NCBI RefSeq assembly: GCF_030247195.1
Contig: NW_026683349.1
Location: 186,001-250,000 of the forward strand
Length of the DNA: 64,000 nucleotides
Reading direction: 5' to 3'
DNA from: Topomyia yanbarensis
Taxonomy: Eukaryota > Arthropoda > Insecta > Diptera > Culicidae
Shown: piece after piece, positions 9,615 through 20,509 of the stretch
How the letters are laid out: every line of letters begins with the position of its first letter
Position numbering within the stretch: position 1 is the stretch's first letter
The notes under the pieces: model-generated
Database searches by the model: none
What the model saw: the letters and a program-made list of their open reading frames with translations, nothing else
What the model was told of the DNA's origin: nothing
Program-made: the position numbers and the translations under genes

Positions 9615-10745
9615 CTGACCTTACCTACTGCGGTAATTGTTATGCTGAGGAGTCGAATTATTTCTTCCTCGTCTATTGTTTTGGTAAAATTGCTGCGTGT
9701 TCCCGTTTGTGCTAAATCGGTTAGCTTGTGTATTATTGGGGGTATAGTGCTGCATGTTACCATATGTGTTATATCGGTTAGTTTATGCATTGGAACGTCG
9801 CCTGTCAAAATCTCTAACACGCGTATTGCCACGGTAATTTCGTGCGTTGTCAACACGATCGTAGTGTTGACGGTGCCGGAAATGCATGATTTGTGCATTT
9901 GGTACGCTGTGGCTTTCGTGCTCCGAGTTCTCCAACACTTTTTGTGTGGCTATTTTTATTGAGGAAAAAATTCCTGCTTTAAGTATAGTACGTGTTTCAT
10001 GGTTTTTTAAACCGTGAATTAGAGCATTAACTCCTGCTTTTGTAGCCATTGAAGCTGCTACATCACCTGGAATTTGCCTTTCTATATAAGTGTTGTGCAG
10101 TTGAAGCGTTAATTCTTCTACTTCATCACAAAATTTGTTGAGAGATCCTCGCTGTTGTGAAATTTTCAATTTAGCGAGAACTTCATCTGGGGTTTTGATT
10201 GATGCACAGCGGGCTTTTACATCCGCTATAAGTGCATCAATTGATACTAAGTTAATGGGTAGGCCAAGTCTTGCCTTACCCGTTAATCTAGTTCTAAGAA
10301 ATTTTATTGCCATCGGCATATGTTCTGCCGACGTCATTTCTTTTAGTAACTGAGCCGAGTCGATAAATGCCTCCAACCCGTCAGCAGTTCCATAGTACTT
10401 TTGCACGATGGCTGTCGCAGTTTTAATATCAAAGTCAGGCATTTTTGGTTTACCTGCCGATAGCCGTCTGCAAAATATGGCTGTTTTAGCTAGAGTTTTT
10501 AAAGTAGTTTTCTTTAATATTTGTGTTGTATCCAAGATCTCTAATGATGCTTGGTACCTTGTTTTTAAATTTAGAAACTTATCGCATTCGATGTTCCACT
10601 CATCGTGCGATATCCGATGTTTTAATTTATTTAATTTGCTTTTGTATTCATTATAGAGATCGGAAATTTCTTCCTTTTTCTCTAGAATATCTTGTAGGGT
10701 TCTAGCCCTGCCCTTGCTCTTATTTAAATTTAGCTGTATCCTGCA
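9615..10745 (-). pseudogene. mdg1/412-like gag
   Basis: The longest frame (10535-9783) includes KMPDFDIKTATAIVQKYYG, FLRTRLTGKARLGLP, and a conserved C-terminal capsid part ending in Arg-rich [10 protein letters not shown] and [13 protein letters not shown]. Open coding extends upstream to about 10745 with a helical region (DLYNEYKSKLNKLKHRISHD). The protein would be the structural Gag of the element. The C-terminal frame changes near 9790 and is then split by the (TA)n tract at 9438-9609. No classical CCHC knuckle was found. The start codon is uncertain. Confidence 0.75.
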
Positions 10746-11095
10746 AAGGTGCGAGTCTATTTCTCGTTACCTTTGCATGAACACGCAAAAAAAATGTGTT
10801 TAGAAAAATTTGAAACGTATGTTAACTTGTCTATAATTTTTGTTACCCTAACATTTGACTATCATAAAATTATTTTCGTTTGTACGCTTACCTCGTCGAT
10901 GAACGGCCTTGCCATTACTGCTGATGTTCTTGATGGTGTCGAGCATTCACTGGTGGTGTCGAATTTCAGTTGTTCCGCTCCTCTTCGTCGTCCAAGTGGT
11001 CTTCTAGGTACCCGCCTGTCGGCATAAGACAGTGGACTCGCCTACAGTTGATTGTATAGCTATTGTTTGTTTTTTTTCACTTATTGCACTTTTGT

Positions 11096-11362
11096 TCATA
11101 TCGGTTTGTTGGCCGTAATTGAATTAAGCGATAAAGCTCGCTGCATTTCGCGCTCGGCGCGCAATCGTTCGTATTTTTTTGTTAGTTTATAGATTTGATG
11201 CACCACTACAGCTACACCGGCTATAACGCATCCGTATGCCAGGATGTTCAGTGCCGAAGCCGTTTCCTTCGCTGCCATGTTTGTATTTGCTGTTGCCGCG
11301 GTTATCACATTTAGCACGTGCTCGTGCGTCACTACTGTGGGTTTTGTCTGATCGTTACCCAT
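11096..11362 (-). CDS. Small membrane-type ORF upstream of gag (88 aa)
   Basis: The frame starts MGNDQTKP, a possible N-myristoylation signal, has an Ala/Thr-rich segment, then a hydrophobic stretch ILAYGCVIAGVAVVVHQIY likely to be a membrane span, and a basic helical tail KKYERLRAEREMQRAL. It lies just inside the primer-binding site on the same strand as gag. I recall similar short leader ORFs in mdg1/412-type elements but cannot confirm it; the function is unknown. It is intact. Confidence 0.6.
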   Translation of the reverse strand: MGNDQTKPTVVTHEHVLNVITAATANTNMAAKETASALNILAYGCVIAGVAVVVHQIYKLTKKYERLRAEREMQRALSLNSITANKPI

Positions 11363-11413
11363 TTCATTTTCACTTGAATGTTTTATTATTTTTCAATATA
11401 AATTTGTACTAGT

Positions 11414-11431
11414 GTCCTGTCACGGTCGCCA
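11414..11431 (-). promoter_or_regulatory. Primer-binding site, tRNA-Arg type
   Basis: The minus strand reads TGGCGACCGTGACAGGAC, complementary to the 3' end of a tRNA-Arg as in Drosophila 412 and mdg1. It primes minus-strand DNA synthesis and fixes the inner border of the 5' LTR at about 11434. Confidence 0.8.
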
Positions 11432-11433
11432 TT

Positions 11434-12295
11434 TGGTAGCTTTATGCTACCTTTTCTTTGCACTGCACCGAGTGCTTGCGTTGGGATTTTCCGGGCCTTA
11501 CCGTTGGACGGGGGACACCGGAAAATCACTGGATTTTCGAAGTAATGTAAATTACTGTCTCAGTACAATATAAGACTGCTCTTTATTTATTCTCAAGGCT
11601 TATTTTATATGCGCTGACATGTTGCGCGACATTTTTGTATTTTGGTTATTTTGGGCAAAGCCAATTGGAGAGAGACAGAAAGGCTACCTAGAATTGGTCG
11701 CTACTCGGGCAGAGGGTGTGTGCCCATAGATAGCACTGGACGGAGGAAAAAACGCTTGTAAAGCGAAAGGTTCTATCAATAAACAATTGAATATATTTTG
11801 CTTTTGCTGGGTGCTTCTCGGCGTTCGCGACACATGCGAACCATATGGACGGTTTCGCTAAGGCGTGTACCGAGCCGAGGTAGTTAATTTGAATGAGTTA
11901 GAGATGGATGATTAGATGTATTACAACGTAGCACACAGTCCAACTGCAACTGATTATTCGCCGAGCGACATAACCTCAATTGGGAAAAAAATTCCACGCA
12001 CTATGGCACTAGCTTTTTCTGTTCCCTCACACGGCCTGTGCCCATGACCTGTGGGATGAACCGGCGGACACCCAACAGGTAGCGAAGTGGACAGGCCAAC
12101 ATCGATCGTAGACGGAATCAACTCGGGGAACTCACGGTATCTGTGAAAGAAGATACAACTCGTACCGACGTACCGACAAACGTGTTTTATTATTCGGACT
12201 GTTTTACACGGAATGGATTTTGCTTTGTTTTGTTTGCACTCACTGCTGAACTGGTTGCAGCGTAGTGGCGCCGGGTAAATATATTGCCCCCACTT
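11434..12295 (-). repeat. Probable LTR sequence, outer border unresolved
   Basis: The minus strand reads toward the primer-binding site and ends CTACCA, as expected for an LTR 3' end. It contains an AATAAA signal (complement of TTTATTTATT near 11583). No gene is seen. At about 12296 it abuts truncated integrase of the other LTR element, where it starts TGTTGACAGTG, a possible LTR 5' end. If so this is one 862-bp LTR of the mdg1-like element; alternatively part belongs to the Mag-like element. No second LTR is in the window for comparison. Confidence 0.45.
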
Positions 12296-13545
12296 GTACA
12301 CTGTCAACATTAACTAGCCTTTCTACTTGCCCGTTACTAGGGGGGTTATTTGGTGGGCTTTTCATAACTTTAATTCCTTGTTTTTCTAGGAAATCAACAA
12401 AACTGTACGAATTAAAAGGAGGACCGCCGTCCGATACCAGCACATCTGGTAACCCAAAACGAGCAAAAAATGCTACTAATTTTTTTAGTACTTTAGCACA
12501 ATCTGTGCCTCTCTTCATCCACTCTACTTCTACCCACTTAGAGAAACTATCCACTATTAATAAGAATGTGTGTGACGAAAAATGGAAAAAGTATATGTAT
12601 TCTGCTGAAAGGCTTTGTAGTTGGTGTCCATTTAGACTCAATTTTCTGTTTATATACTATGGCCATACTGTTGCAAATATCACAAGCCGACACATACTTT
12701 TCTATGTCGGAATTTATTCCAAACCAGTACACTAATTTTCTGGCAAGTTGTTTAATTTTTACCATGCCTGCATGGTTAGCATGCAAGAGTTTTAATGTAC
12801 AGCCTTGTAACTGCTGCGGTATCACTACTCTGTCTTGGTACAACAGGCACCCGTCAACGATTTCTAAGTCATGCTGATTAGAAAAAACGTTGATAAGGCG
12901 GTTGTCTAGTATATTTGGCCAACCATTTCGCATGTAATTTATTATTTTCTGGAGGAATTCGTCAGTCTTAGTCATGTTAGCAATCGCTGTCGTATCTATG
13001 GGGATAGCCTTTCCAAAATTTATACTCCTTATCATTTCTTCATCTAACTCTTTAAGGATATTTTCATTCAACGGAAATCGGGAACAAAAGTCCGCATTCC
13101 CCATTTTGGAAGAAGGTCTGTAGTGAATCTCAAAGTCATAAACGGATAATTCCAGAATAAATCTTTGTAGCCTTGTCACATATATCGAGTTTTTACCCGC
13201 TTTTCCGAAAATTCCAACTAATGGTTTATGGTCTGTATAAACTAATTTTTTTTCCATAGAGAGACTTATGAAATTTCTTTATTGTGCACACTAAAGCAAG
13301 GACTTCTAAATGATTAATGGGATAGTTTTTTTGTGCTGGAATTAAAGAAAACGAAGTAAAGCATATAAGTTTTCTATACCATCGATGTCGTGTGCTATTA
13401 CTCCCCCAAGCCCATAGCCTGAGGCATCTGTTACTACGACAATGGGCTTTAATGGGTCAAAAAATTCTAAAATGTTTGCAATTAGCAGCAAATGTTTGCT
13501 TTCGTGAAATGCTTTATCACAGTTTTCATCCCAAACAAACTTCAC
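12296..13545 (-). pseudogene. Mag-like RNase H and integrase, truncated
   Basis: RNase H shows VVVTDASGYGLGGVIAHDI (13545-13342) and LVYTDHKPLVGIFGKA, then a FEIHYRPSSKMGNADFCSRF end. The integrase zinc finger is HANHAG then CDICN (near 12830-12680), followed by FLLIVDSFSKWVEVEW, LVSDGGPPFNS and NPPSNGQVERLV. The coding ends there, right after the DDE glutamate, at a junction near 12296. Frameshifts occur near 13300 and 12620. Not functional. Confidence 0.85.
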
Positions 13546-13580
13546 GTTGTTTTTTAATAAATTGTATAAATGATATAACT

Positions 13581-14561
13581 TTAAGATAGTCTAGGCAGAA
13601 ACTTATTATAATAGTTAATTAAACCCAAAAACGATTTGAGCTCCGTCACATTTTGTGGTACATTTGCTTTCTGTATAGTTAGTATTTTATCAGGGCATGG
13701 TAATAACCCTTTATCGCTAATGATGTGTCCTAAATATGGTAATTTAGGCACAACAAATTTATATTTGTCCCAGTTAACTTTTATATTTACAGCGGATAAC
13801 TTCTCCAATACTAAATCAAGTTTATGTCTACAATCATCAAGGTTTTTACCCGCTATTAAAACATCATCTAAATAAACGCAAACATTTTCAATTCCATTTA
13901 GAACTTGATCCATCACTTGTTGAAATATTGAAGCGCTAGACGAGGCTCCCTGTGGTATTCTATTATAAGTGTATAATCCCTTTAATGTATTAATAACCAT
14001 AATTTTTTTTGATATGTTTGATAATGACAATTGAGTGTATGCACCTTGTAAATCTAAAGAGCAAAATACTTTACACCCCGCCAAACCGGCAAACAAATCC
14101 TGAGCGGTCGCAAAGGATATGTATTTGGAATTAATAATTTATTTATAGATACTTTGCAATCGATTACTAATCGTATTTCATTGTTTTCATTACTATAACC
14201 ACCGAAGAAGCCCATTTGCTTGTTTTCACCGGTGTTACAACTTTTTCTTGTTCTAACTTGTCTAAATATTCAGATACTTTATCCCTAAGTCTGTAGGGTA
14301 CGTCATAGGCTTTTTTGAAAATAGGGCTCCCATCTTTCAGTACTAGTTCAGCTTCAAACCCCTTGATTGGTTCCGAAAAATTTTGTATTAATACATTACT
14401 ATACTTTTCTTTGAATATTGTAGCGATTTCATCACTGTTAGTATCAATCAAATTATTAATTATTTCATTGCTCAGAAAATATTGTCTCCATTCCAAGAAA
14501 AAAAAAATCCATCCAAGTTCTCCCAAACAATAGAATGAATTCATTATCGCAATGAAAAACC
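13581..14561 (-). pseudogene. Mag-like reverse transcriptase
   Basis: Two minus-strand frames carry the RT: 14544-14167 (KAYDVPYRLRDKVSEYLDKL, SKWASSVVIV) and 14096-13581 (CSLDLQGAYTQL, IPQGASSSASIFQQVM, YLDDVLIAG, PYLGHIISDKGLLP, SFLGLINYYNKF). The YLDD catalytic box is intact. A frameshift or small deletion lies between 14167 and 14096. The 5' end is cut at 14561-14573 by the LINE and its target duplication; the missing continuation is at 20510. Confidence 0.85.
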
Positions 14562-14573
14562 AACAGTTTAAGT
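14562..14573. repeat. Target site duplication of the full-length LINE, left
   Basis: AACAGTTTAAGT, identical to 20498-20509 on the other side of the LINE. Confidence 0.85.
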
Positions 14574-14998
14574 CATTCGTAACCCAACTTTGTACCGGGA
14601 AACAAGTGCTTTTTGTTCTCTCCGGTGTGGTTTAGTTTTTTCGGTAGTACGAAGGTGCTTGCTGTGGCAGAGGCTGCAGTAAAGCATTAGTAATAAACAG
14701 TCCCGCGAGTGATTATTATTACCTGCGATATCGGTGCAGTGAAGTTACTAAACCGTTTTCTTGCCTGAAAGACGGCTTTGTTTAGACGAGCTATATCAGC
14801 TCTATTGTGTGAAGGTCACGCGGGTGACGGATAAAACAAACGAAGGATCAATTCACCTACCAGCTCGTCAGGAACCAACTGGTGAAGTGTTTTGTTTTTT
14901 ACTTTTCTTATCGATTTTTTTTTTCTTTTTATTGCTTTTGATTTTTTATTTTGATTTAAGTTAAACAGTGCGGTCGAGCGTGTTGCTCCCGCAACAAA

Positions 14999-16331
14999 AT
15001 GGAACAAACAGAAGGATCGCCCTCCGAAGACGAATATTATGGGGAAGAAGAACATATATCTGATACTGAGACAGATAATGTTATGGTCGATCCACTTCCC
15101 CCCAATGTCTCACAGCCCCCCCCCCCGAGTCAAGGTTTACCAGGATGGATCCGCTGGTCCTTGGGTGGTATACTTTCGGCCCAAAAATAAACCGTTAAAC
15201 AGCATAACTGTTGCACGGGAGCTGACAAAACGTTACTCGGCCGTAACCGAGATTAAAAAGGTTCAGTCAGATAAACTGCGCGTAGTCGTTACTGACTTGA
15301 AACAGGCCAATGATATCGTTAGCAATAGCCTCTTTACGCTGGAGTATCGCGTCTACATCCCTTCTCGTGATGTGGAGATCGACGGTGTGGTAAGTGATGC
15401 GGGTCTAACTGTCGATGATCTGATGAATGATGGGGCTGGCCGCTTTAAGGACCCTAACCTTCAATCAGTTAAGATTTTGGAGTGCAAGCAATTGCACTCA
15501 AAGTCCATCGAAGATGGTAATTACTATCCATCAGACTCGTTTCGCGTAACCTTCGCCGGATCTGCACTTCCGAGCTACGTTGAAGTGGGAGGAGCTCGTC
15601 TACCTGTACGCCTGTTTGTACCGCGGGTCATGAATTGTTCCAATTGCAAGCAGCTAGGTCACACGGCCACCTACTGTAGCAACAAGCAACGGTGCGGTAA
15701 ATGTGGGGAACGCCATGCGGATGATACTTGCAGTAGGCCCGCTGAGAAGTGTGTTTACTGTGGGGAGAATCCGCATGCACTTTTGACATGCCCAACGTAC
15801 AAACTTCGCGCGGATAAACTGAAGCGATCCGCCAAAGATCGCTCCAGACGCTCTTACGCAGAAATGCTTAAAAGAGCTGTTCCACTTATCTCCGAAAACC
15901 CATTCGCTCTCTTGCCAACTGACGATAACGCCTCTAACGACCCTTGCGAGGGGCATTCTTTGGCTCCGCTTGGAAACTCTAGGAAAAGACCTAATCAAAA
16001 CTCACCTGAACTTCCTCGTAAGGGTCCTAGGTTGTCCCAAACAAGGGTACAAAATAAAAATAATTCATCAACTGGAAGTGCTGGTACAAATCCGAAGATA
16101 ATACCTCCTGGTTTTGGGAAATTGAGATACAACCAGGAGTTCCCAGCACTCCCCGGGGCACCAAAAATCCCAAGTGCTCCAATTTTACAGTCAGAAACTC
16201 ACCCTAAAACGGGATTCCTTAAATTTTCTGACATTGTGGACTGGATATTCACAGCTTTCAACATTACCGATCCTATGAAAAGCTTGCTGGTTGCTATTCT
16301 ACCAACAGTAAGAACATTTTTAAACAGTTGA
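14999..16331 (+). pseudogene. LINE ORF1, zinc-knuckle nucleic-acid-binding protein, one frameshift
   Basis: The ATG at 14999 opens an acidic N-terminus (EDEYYGEEEHISDTETDN) that loses frame at an 11-C run (15116-15126); from there the other frame, open from 15039 to 16331, continues. It holds an RRM-like region (ARELTKRYSAVTEIKKVQSD), the block around FAGSALPSYVEVGGARLPVR, three CCHC-type knuckles between about 15635 and 15800 (CSNCKQLGHTATYC; CGKCGERHADDTC; CVYCGENPHALLTC), and a basic tail. This is the RNA-coating protein of the element. A one-base C-run difference could be a real mutation or a sequencing error. ORF2 begins 24 bases after the end of ORF1. Confidence 0.8.
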
Positions 16332-16354
16332 CTGAACAGCGATCGTATCCTTCG

Positions 16355-19300
16355 ATGGCTAACTTATTAGACGGAATCAGGGATCTGATCACTGTTTTAC
16401 AGTGGAACTGCAGAAGTATTATCCCCAAAATCGATTCATTAAAACACTTGCTAAATTACAATCATTGCGTTGCATTTTCCCTATGTGAAACATGGCTAAC
16501 TTCTAATATAAACCTCAACTTCCACGATTTTACATTATCCGCTTGGATCGAGAAGACTCATATGAGGGGGTACTTTTAGGGATCAAAAAGTGCTACTCCT
16601 TCAATCGAATCAACCTCCCTTCGACGCCAGGCATTGAAGTTGTCGCTTGTCAAACAACAATCAAAGGCAAAGATCTTTGCATTGCTTCTATTTACATTCC
16701 TCCTAGGGCCATGATGGGATATCGAAGATTCTCCAACGTGATTGAACACCTTCCCTCGCCCCTCCTGCTTCTTGGAGACTTTTACTCTCACGGTACGGGG
16801 TGGGGCTGTCTATACGACGATAATCGATCTTCGACAATTCAAGACCTTTGTGACAACTTCAATATGACAATTCTGAACACAGGGGAAATGACACGGATCC
16901 CTAGACCACCTGCGCAAGCAAGTGCACTGGACATATCTTTATGCTCGACATCACTACGGTTAGATTGCAAGTGGAAGGTAATATCTGATCCCCACGGTAG
17001 TGACCACTTACCAATTGTAATTGCAATCACCACTGGTTCAAGACCATCGGCACCAATCAATGTTCCCTATGACCTCACACGAAACATTGATTGGAAGAGC
17101 TACGCTGCTGCGATATCCAAAACTATCGATTCAACACAGGTACTTCCCCCGGAGGAAGAATATAAGTTTTTGTCCAACTCGATTCTCGATAGCGCGATTC
17201 AAACTCAGACGAAACGAGTACCCGACGCGAACACCCAAAAACGTTCTCCCAACCCGTGGTGGGACAAAGAGTGCTCAAACGTGTACGCGGAGAAAGCTGC
17301 CGCGTATAAAACCTTCCGGAACGACGGGTTAGTTGCTAGTTATCGAGTGTACGCGATATTAGAAAAGCGAATGAAAAATTTAATGAAAGCTAAGAAACGC
17401 AGTTACTGGCGCCGGTTTGTCGACGGGTTAACAAGAGAAACATCGATGAGCACTCTTTGGGGCACGGCCCGACGTATGCGAAACCGAAACAGTACTAACG
17501 AGAGCGTGGAATATTCAAACCGTTGGATATTCGATTTCGCCAAGAAAGTTTGTCCGGATTCCGCCCCGGCACAGAAAATCTACCGCGCCGCGTCGCCTTA
17601 CAATACCGCGAACGAAACACCGTTTACGATGGTGGAGTTCTCACTTGCTCTCTTATCATGTAACAATAAAGCCCCGGGGCCAGATAGAATCAAATTCAAC
17701 TTGTTGAAGAATCTGCCAGACTCTGCCAAAAGACGCTTGTTGAATTTATTTAATAGGTTTCTTGAGGGTAACATTGTCCCACATGACTGGAGACAGGTGA
17801 GGGTCATCGCCATCCAAAAACCAGGAAAACCAGCCTCCGACCACAATTCGTATCGTCCGATTGCAATGCTGTCCTGTATCCGGAAGTTATTCGAAAAAAT
17901 GATCTTGCTTCGCCTCGATAATTGGGTCGAAACAAATGGCTTACTGTCAGATACACAATTTGGCTTCCGCAAAGGCAAAGGGACGAACGATTGCCTTGCG
18001 TTGCTCTCAACAGAAATTCAAATGGCATATGCTAACAAAGAGCAGATGGCATCAGTATTCTTGGATATTAAGGGGGTTTTCGATTCAGTTTCGATCAACA
18101 TTCTTTATGAGAAGTTGCACCAGCATGGTCTTTCGCCAATTTTAAATAACTTTTTGCTAAACCTGTTGTCTGAAAAACAAATGCATTTCTCGCATGGCGA
18201 TTTATCGACATCACGATTTAGCTACATGGGCCTTCCCCAGGGCTCATGTCTAAGCCCTCTCCTCTACAATTTTTACGTGAATGACATTGACGAATGTCTT
18301 GTCAATTCCTGCACGCTAAGGCAGCTTGCAGATGACGGTGTGGTCTCTATTACAGGTCCTAAAGCCGTCGACTTGCAAGGGCCACTGCAAGATACCTTGG
18401 ACAATTTGTCTGCTTGGGCTCTCCAGCTGGGTATCGAGTTCTCCACGGAGAAAACTGAGCTATTCGTATTTTCTAGAAAGCGTGAACCAGCGCAACTACA
18501 GCTTCAATTAATGGATCAAACTATTGCTCAGGCTTCAACATTCAAATATCTCGGGGTATGGTTCGACTCTAAAGGTACCTGGGAATGTCACATTAGGTAT
18601 CTGAAACAGAAGTGCCAACAAAGGATCAACTTTTTCCGTACAATAACTGGAACATGGTGGAGACCTAATCAGGCTGTACCAAACAACGATATTATCAGTG
18701 TTGGAGTACGGATGTTTCTGCTTTCGCTCCGCTGCGAACATACATTTCATCAAACTGGAGCGAATCCAGTATCGTTGCTTGCGTATTGCCTTGGGTTGCA
18801 TGCACTCGACCCATGCGATGAGTCTCGAAGTGCTGGCGGGCGTTCTTCCTCTGAAAAATCGATTTTGGGACCTCTCATATCGATTACTCATTCGATGCGA
18901 TATTCTGAACCCATTGGTGATTGCAAATTGCGAAAGGCTTGTCGAGCTTAATTCTCAGACCCGATTCATGTCCTTGTACTTCGATTACATGGCACAGAAC
19001 ATCAATTCCTCTACGTATAACGTCAACCGTGCTCATCTCTTAGATACTTCTGATCACACTGTATTTTTCGATACATCCATGAAGGAAGAGATTTGTGGAA
19101 TTCCGGATCATATTCGCCCACAAGTGGTCCCAAATATTTTCTATAACAAATACCATCAAGTCGACTGCGCCAAAATGTTCTACACTGACGGATCAATTCT
19201 CAACGGGTCCACAGGCTTCGGTATCTTCAACGAAAATCTTGCTGCCTCATTCAAACTCAATGATCCTGCTTCAATTTACGTCGCAGAATTAGCTGCCATT

Positions 19301-20026
19301 CAGTATACTCTCGGGATCATTGACACCCTGCCCTCAGACCATTACTTCATCGTTTCGGATAGTCTCAGCTCCATTGAGGCCATCCGTGCGGCGAAGCCTG
19401 GAAAGCACTCACCGTATTTCCTGGGGAAAATACGGGAATATCTGAGTGCTTTATCTGAAAAATCTTACCAGATTACCTTGGTTTGGGTCCCGTCACATTG
19501 TTCTATTGCGGGCAATGAGAAGGCGGACTCTTTAGCCAAGGTGGGCGCATTAGAGGGCGACACTTACGAAAGACCAATTTGCTTCAACGAATTTTTCAGT
19601 ATCTCTCGTCAGAGGACGCTCGATAGTTGGCAAACCTCATTTAGCAATGGGCATCTGGGACGGTGGCTACATTCCATTATCCCGAAGGTATCATCGAATG
19701 CTTGGTTTAAGGGGTTGGATGTGAACCGGGACTTTATTCGTACGATGTCAAGGATCATGTCCAACCATTACTCGTTTGACGCGCATCTTCGTCGTATAGG
19801 GCTTGCTGAAAGTAATCATTGTGTTTGTGAGAACGGCTACCACGACATCGAGCATGTTGTTTGGCTGTGCACAGAGTACTGTGTTGCCAGGTCCCAACTA
19901 ATAGATTCCCTTCGGGCCCGAGGTAGATCACCCTATGTGCCAGTCCGGGACGTCCTGGCAAGCCGTGACCACCCCCATATTTTTCTTATCTATATCTTTT
20001 TGAAAACCATTGATGTCCAAGTTTAA
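16355..20026 (+). pseudogene. LINE ORF2: endonuclease, reverse transcriptase, RNase H
   Basis: The endonuclease begins ITVLQWNCRSIIPKIDSLKH; a frameshift at about 16545 is followed by the rest (LLGDFYSHGTGWGC, SDPHGSDHLPIVIAI). RT contains NKAPGPDRIKFNLLKNLPD, SYRPIAMLSCIRKLFEKMIL, MGLPQGSCLSPLLYNFYVND and the catalytic box read as LADD (18325-18336). RNase H shows FYTDGS, AELAAIQ, SDSLSSIEAI and WVPSHCSIAGNEKADSLAK (about 19170-19550). A terminal Cys/His cluster (CVCENGYHDIEHVVWLC) follows. A 14-bp deletion near 18660, relative to the second copy, shifts the frame between RT and RNase H. Together the domains nick, reverse transcribe and degrade the RNA template. Non-functional as read. Confidence 0.85.
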
Positions 20027-20497
20027 TACATTTTCCCCTCTCTCATTCACAGTAAAATCTCACCAACCTATCCCTGCATCTACAATATGGCATTGCATTG
20101 CAGTGCATACCCTTCTTGATAACCGTCTACCCAGAACATCATGACATACCTCACATGCAGATGATATAGAGAACATCATGACAGCATCAGAGTGCCAATA
20201 ATTATCCGAAATATCGACCCTCCCCTCGCCCCTGCGATTACAGGCTGGAAACTACAACACTACAACAAAGTGTGCATATCCGCCACAATGATCAATCAGC
20301 AAACGACGATGTCAATTACACAATATGTATCTGACTTCCTACCTTTTTCCTTTACTTACATAAGAGGGGAGCAAGCCGCCCCTAAATACGGCTTTCCTTT
20401 CCCCCACTAACATGTGACATGTAATTAAAAAAAATGAATTATCGGCCTCGTTAAGCTAAAGCATTTGGGCCTAAATAAACGTATTTAAGATAAAAAA
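20027..20497 (+). other. LINE 3' UTR
   Basis: Non-coding tail of the element, ending GTATTTAAGATAAAAAAAA before the target duplication. It is nearly the same as 53667-54133, but this copy has a small local duplication around AGAACATCATGACA that the other lacks. Confidence 0.75.
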
Positions 20498-20509
20498 AAC
20501 AGTTTAAGT
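20498..20509. repeat. Target site duplication of the full-length LINE, right
   Basis: AACAGTTTAAGT following the A-rich tail; identical to 14562-14573. The leading AA may partly belong to the tail. Confidence 0.85.

Larger units (their letters stand above)
14574..20497 (+). mobile_element. Full-length I-clade non-LTR retrotransposon (5.9 kb)
   Basis: A 5' leader (14574-14998), ORF1 (14999-16331), ORF2 (16355-20026) and a 3' UTR with A-rich tail lie between 12-bp target duplications, inserted in the Mag-like element. The endonuclease/RT/RNase H order with a C-terminal zinc finger and a three-knuckle ORF1 place it in the I-like group (MosquI/Loa types are possible). A near-identical 5'-truncated copy lies at 50646-54133. 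Comparison of the two shows a 14-bp deletion in this copy near 18660. With frameshifts at 15116-15126, about 16545 and about 18660, it is not autonomous as read. Confidence 0.85.

Noticed and set aside
15654..15998. Minus-strand open frame opposite LINE ORF1
   Set aside because: Shadow frame; the plus strand carries the zinc knuckles.
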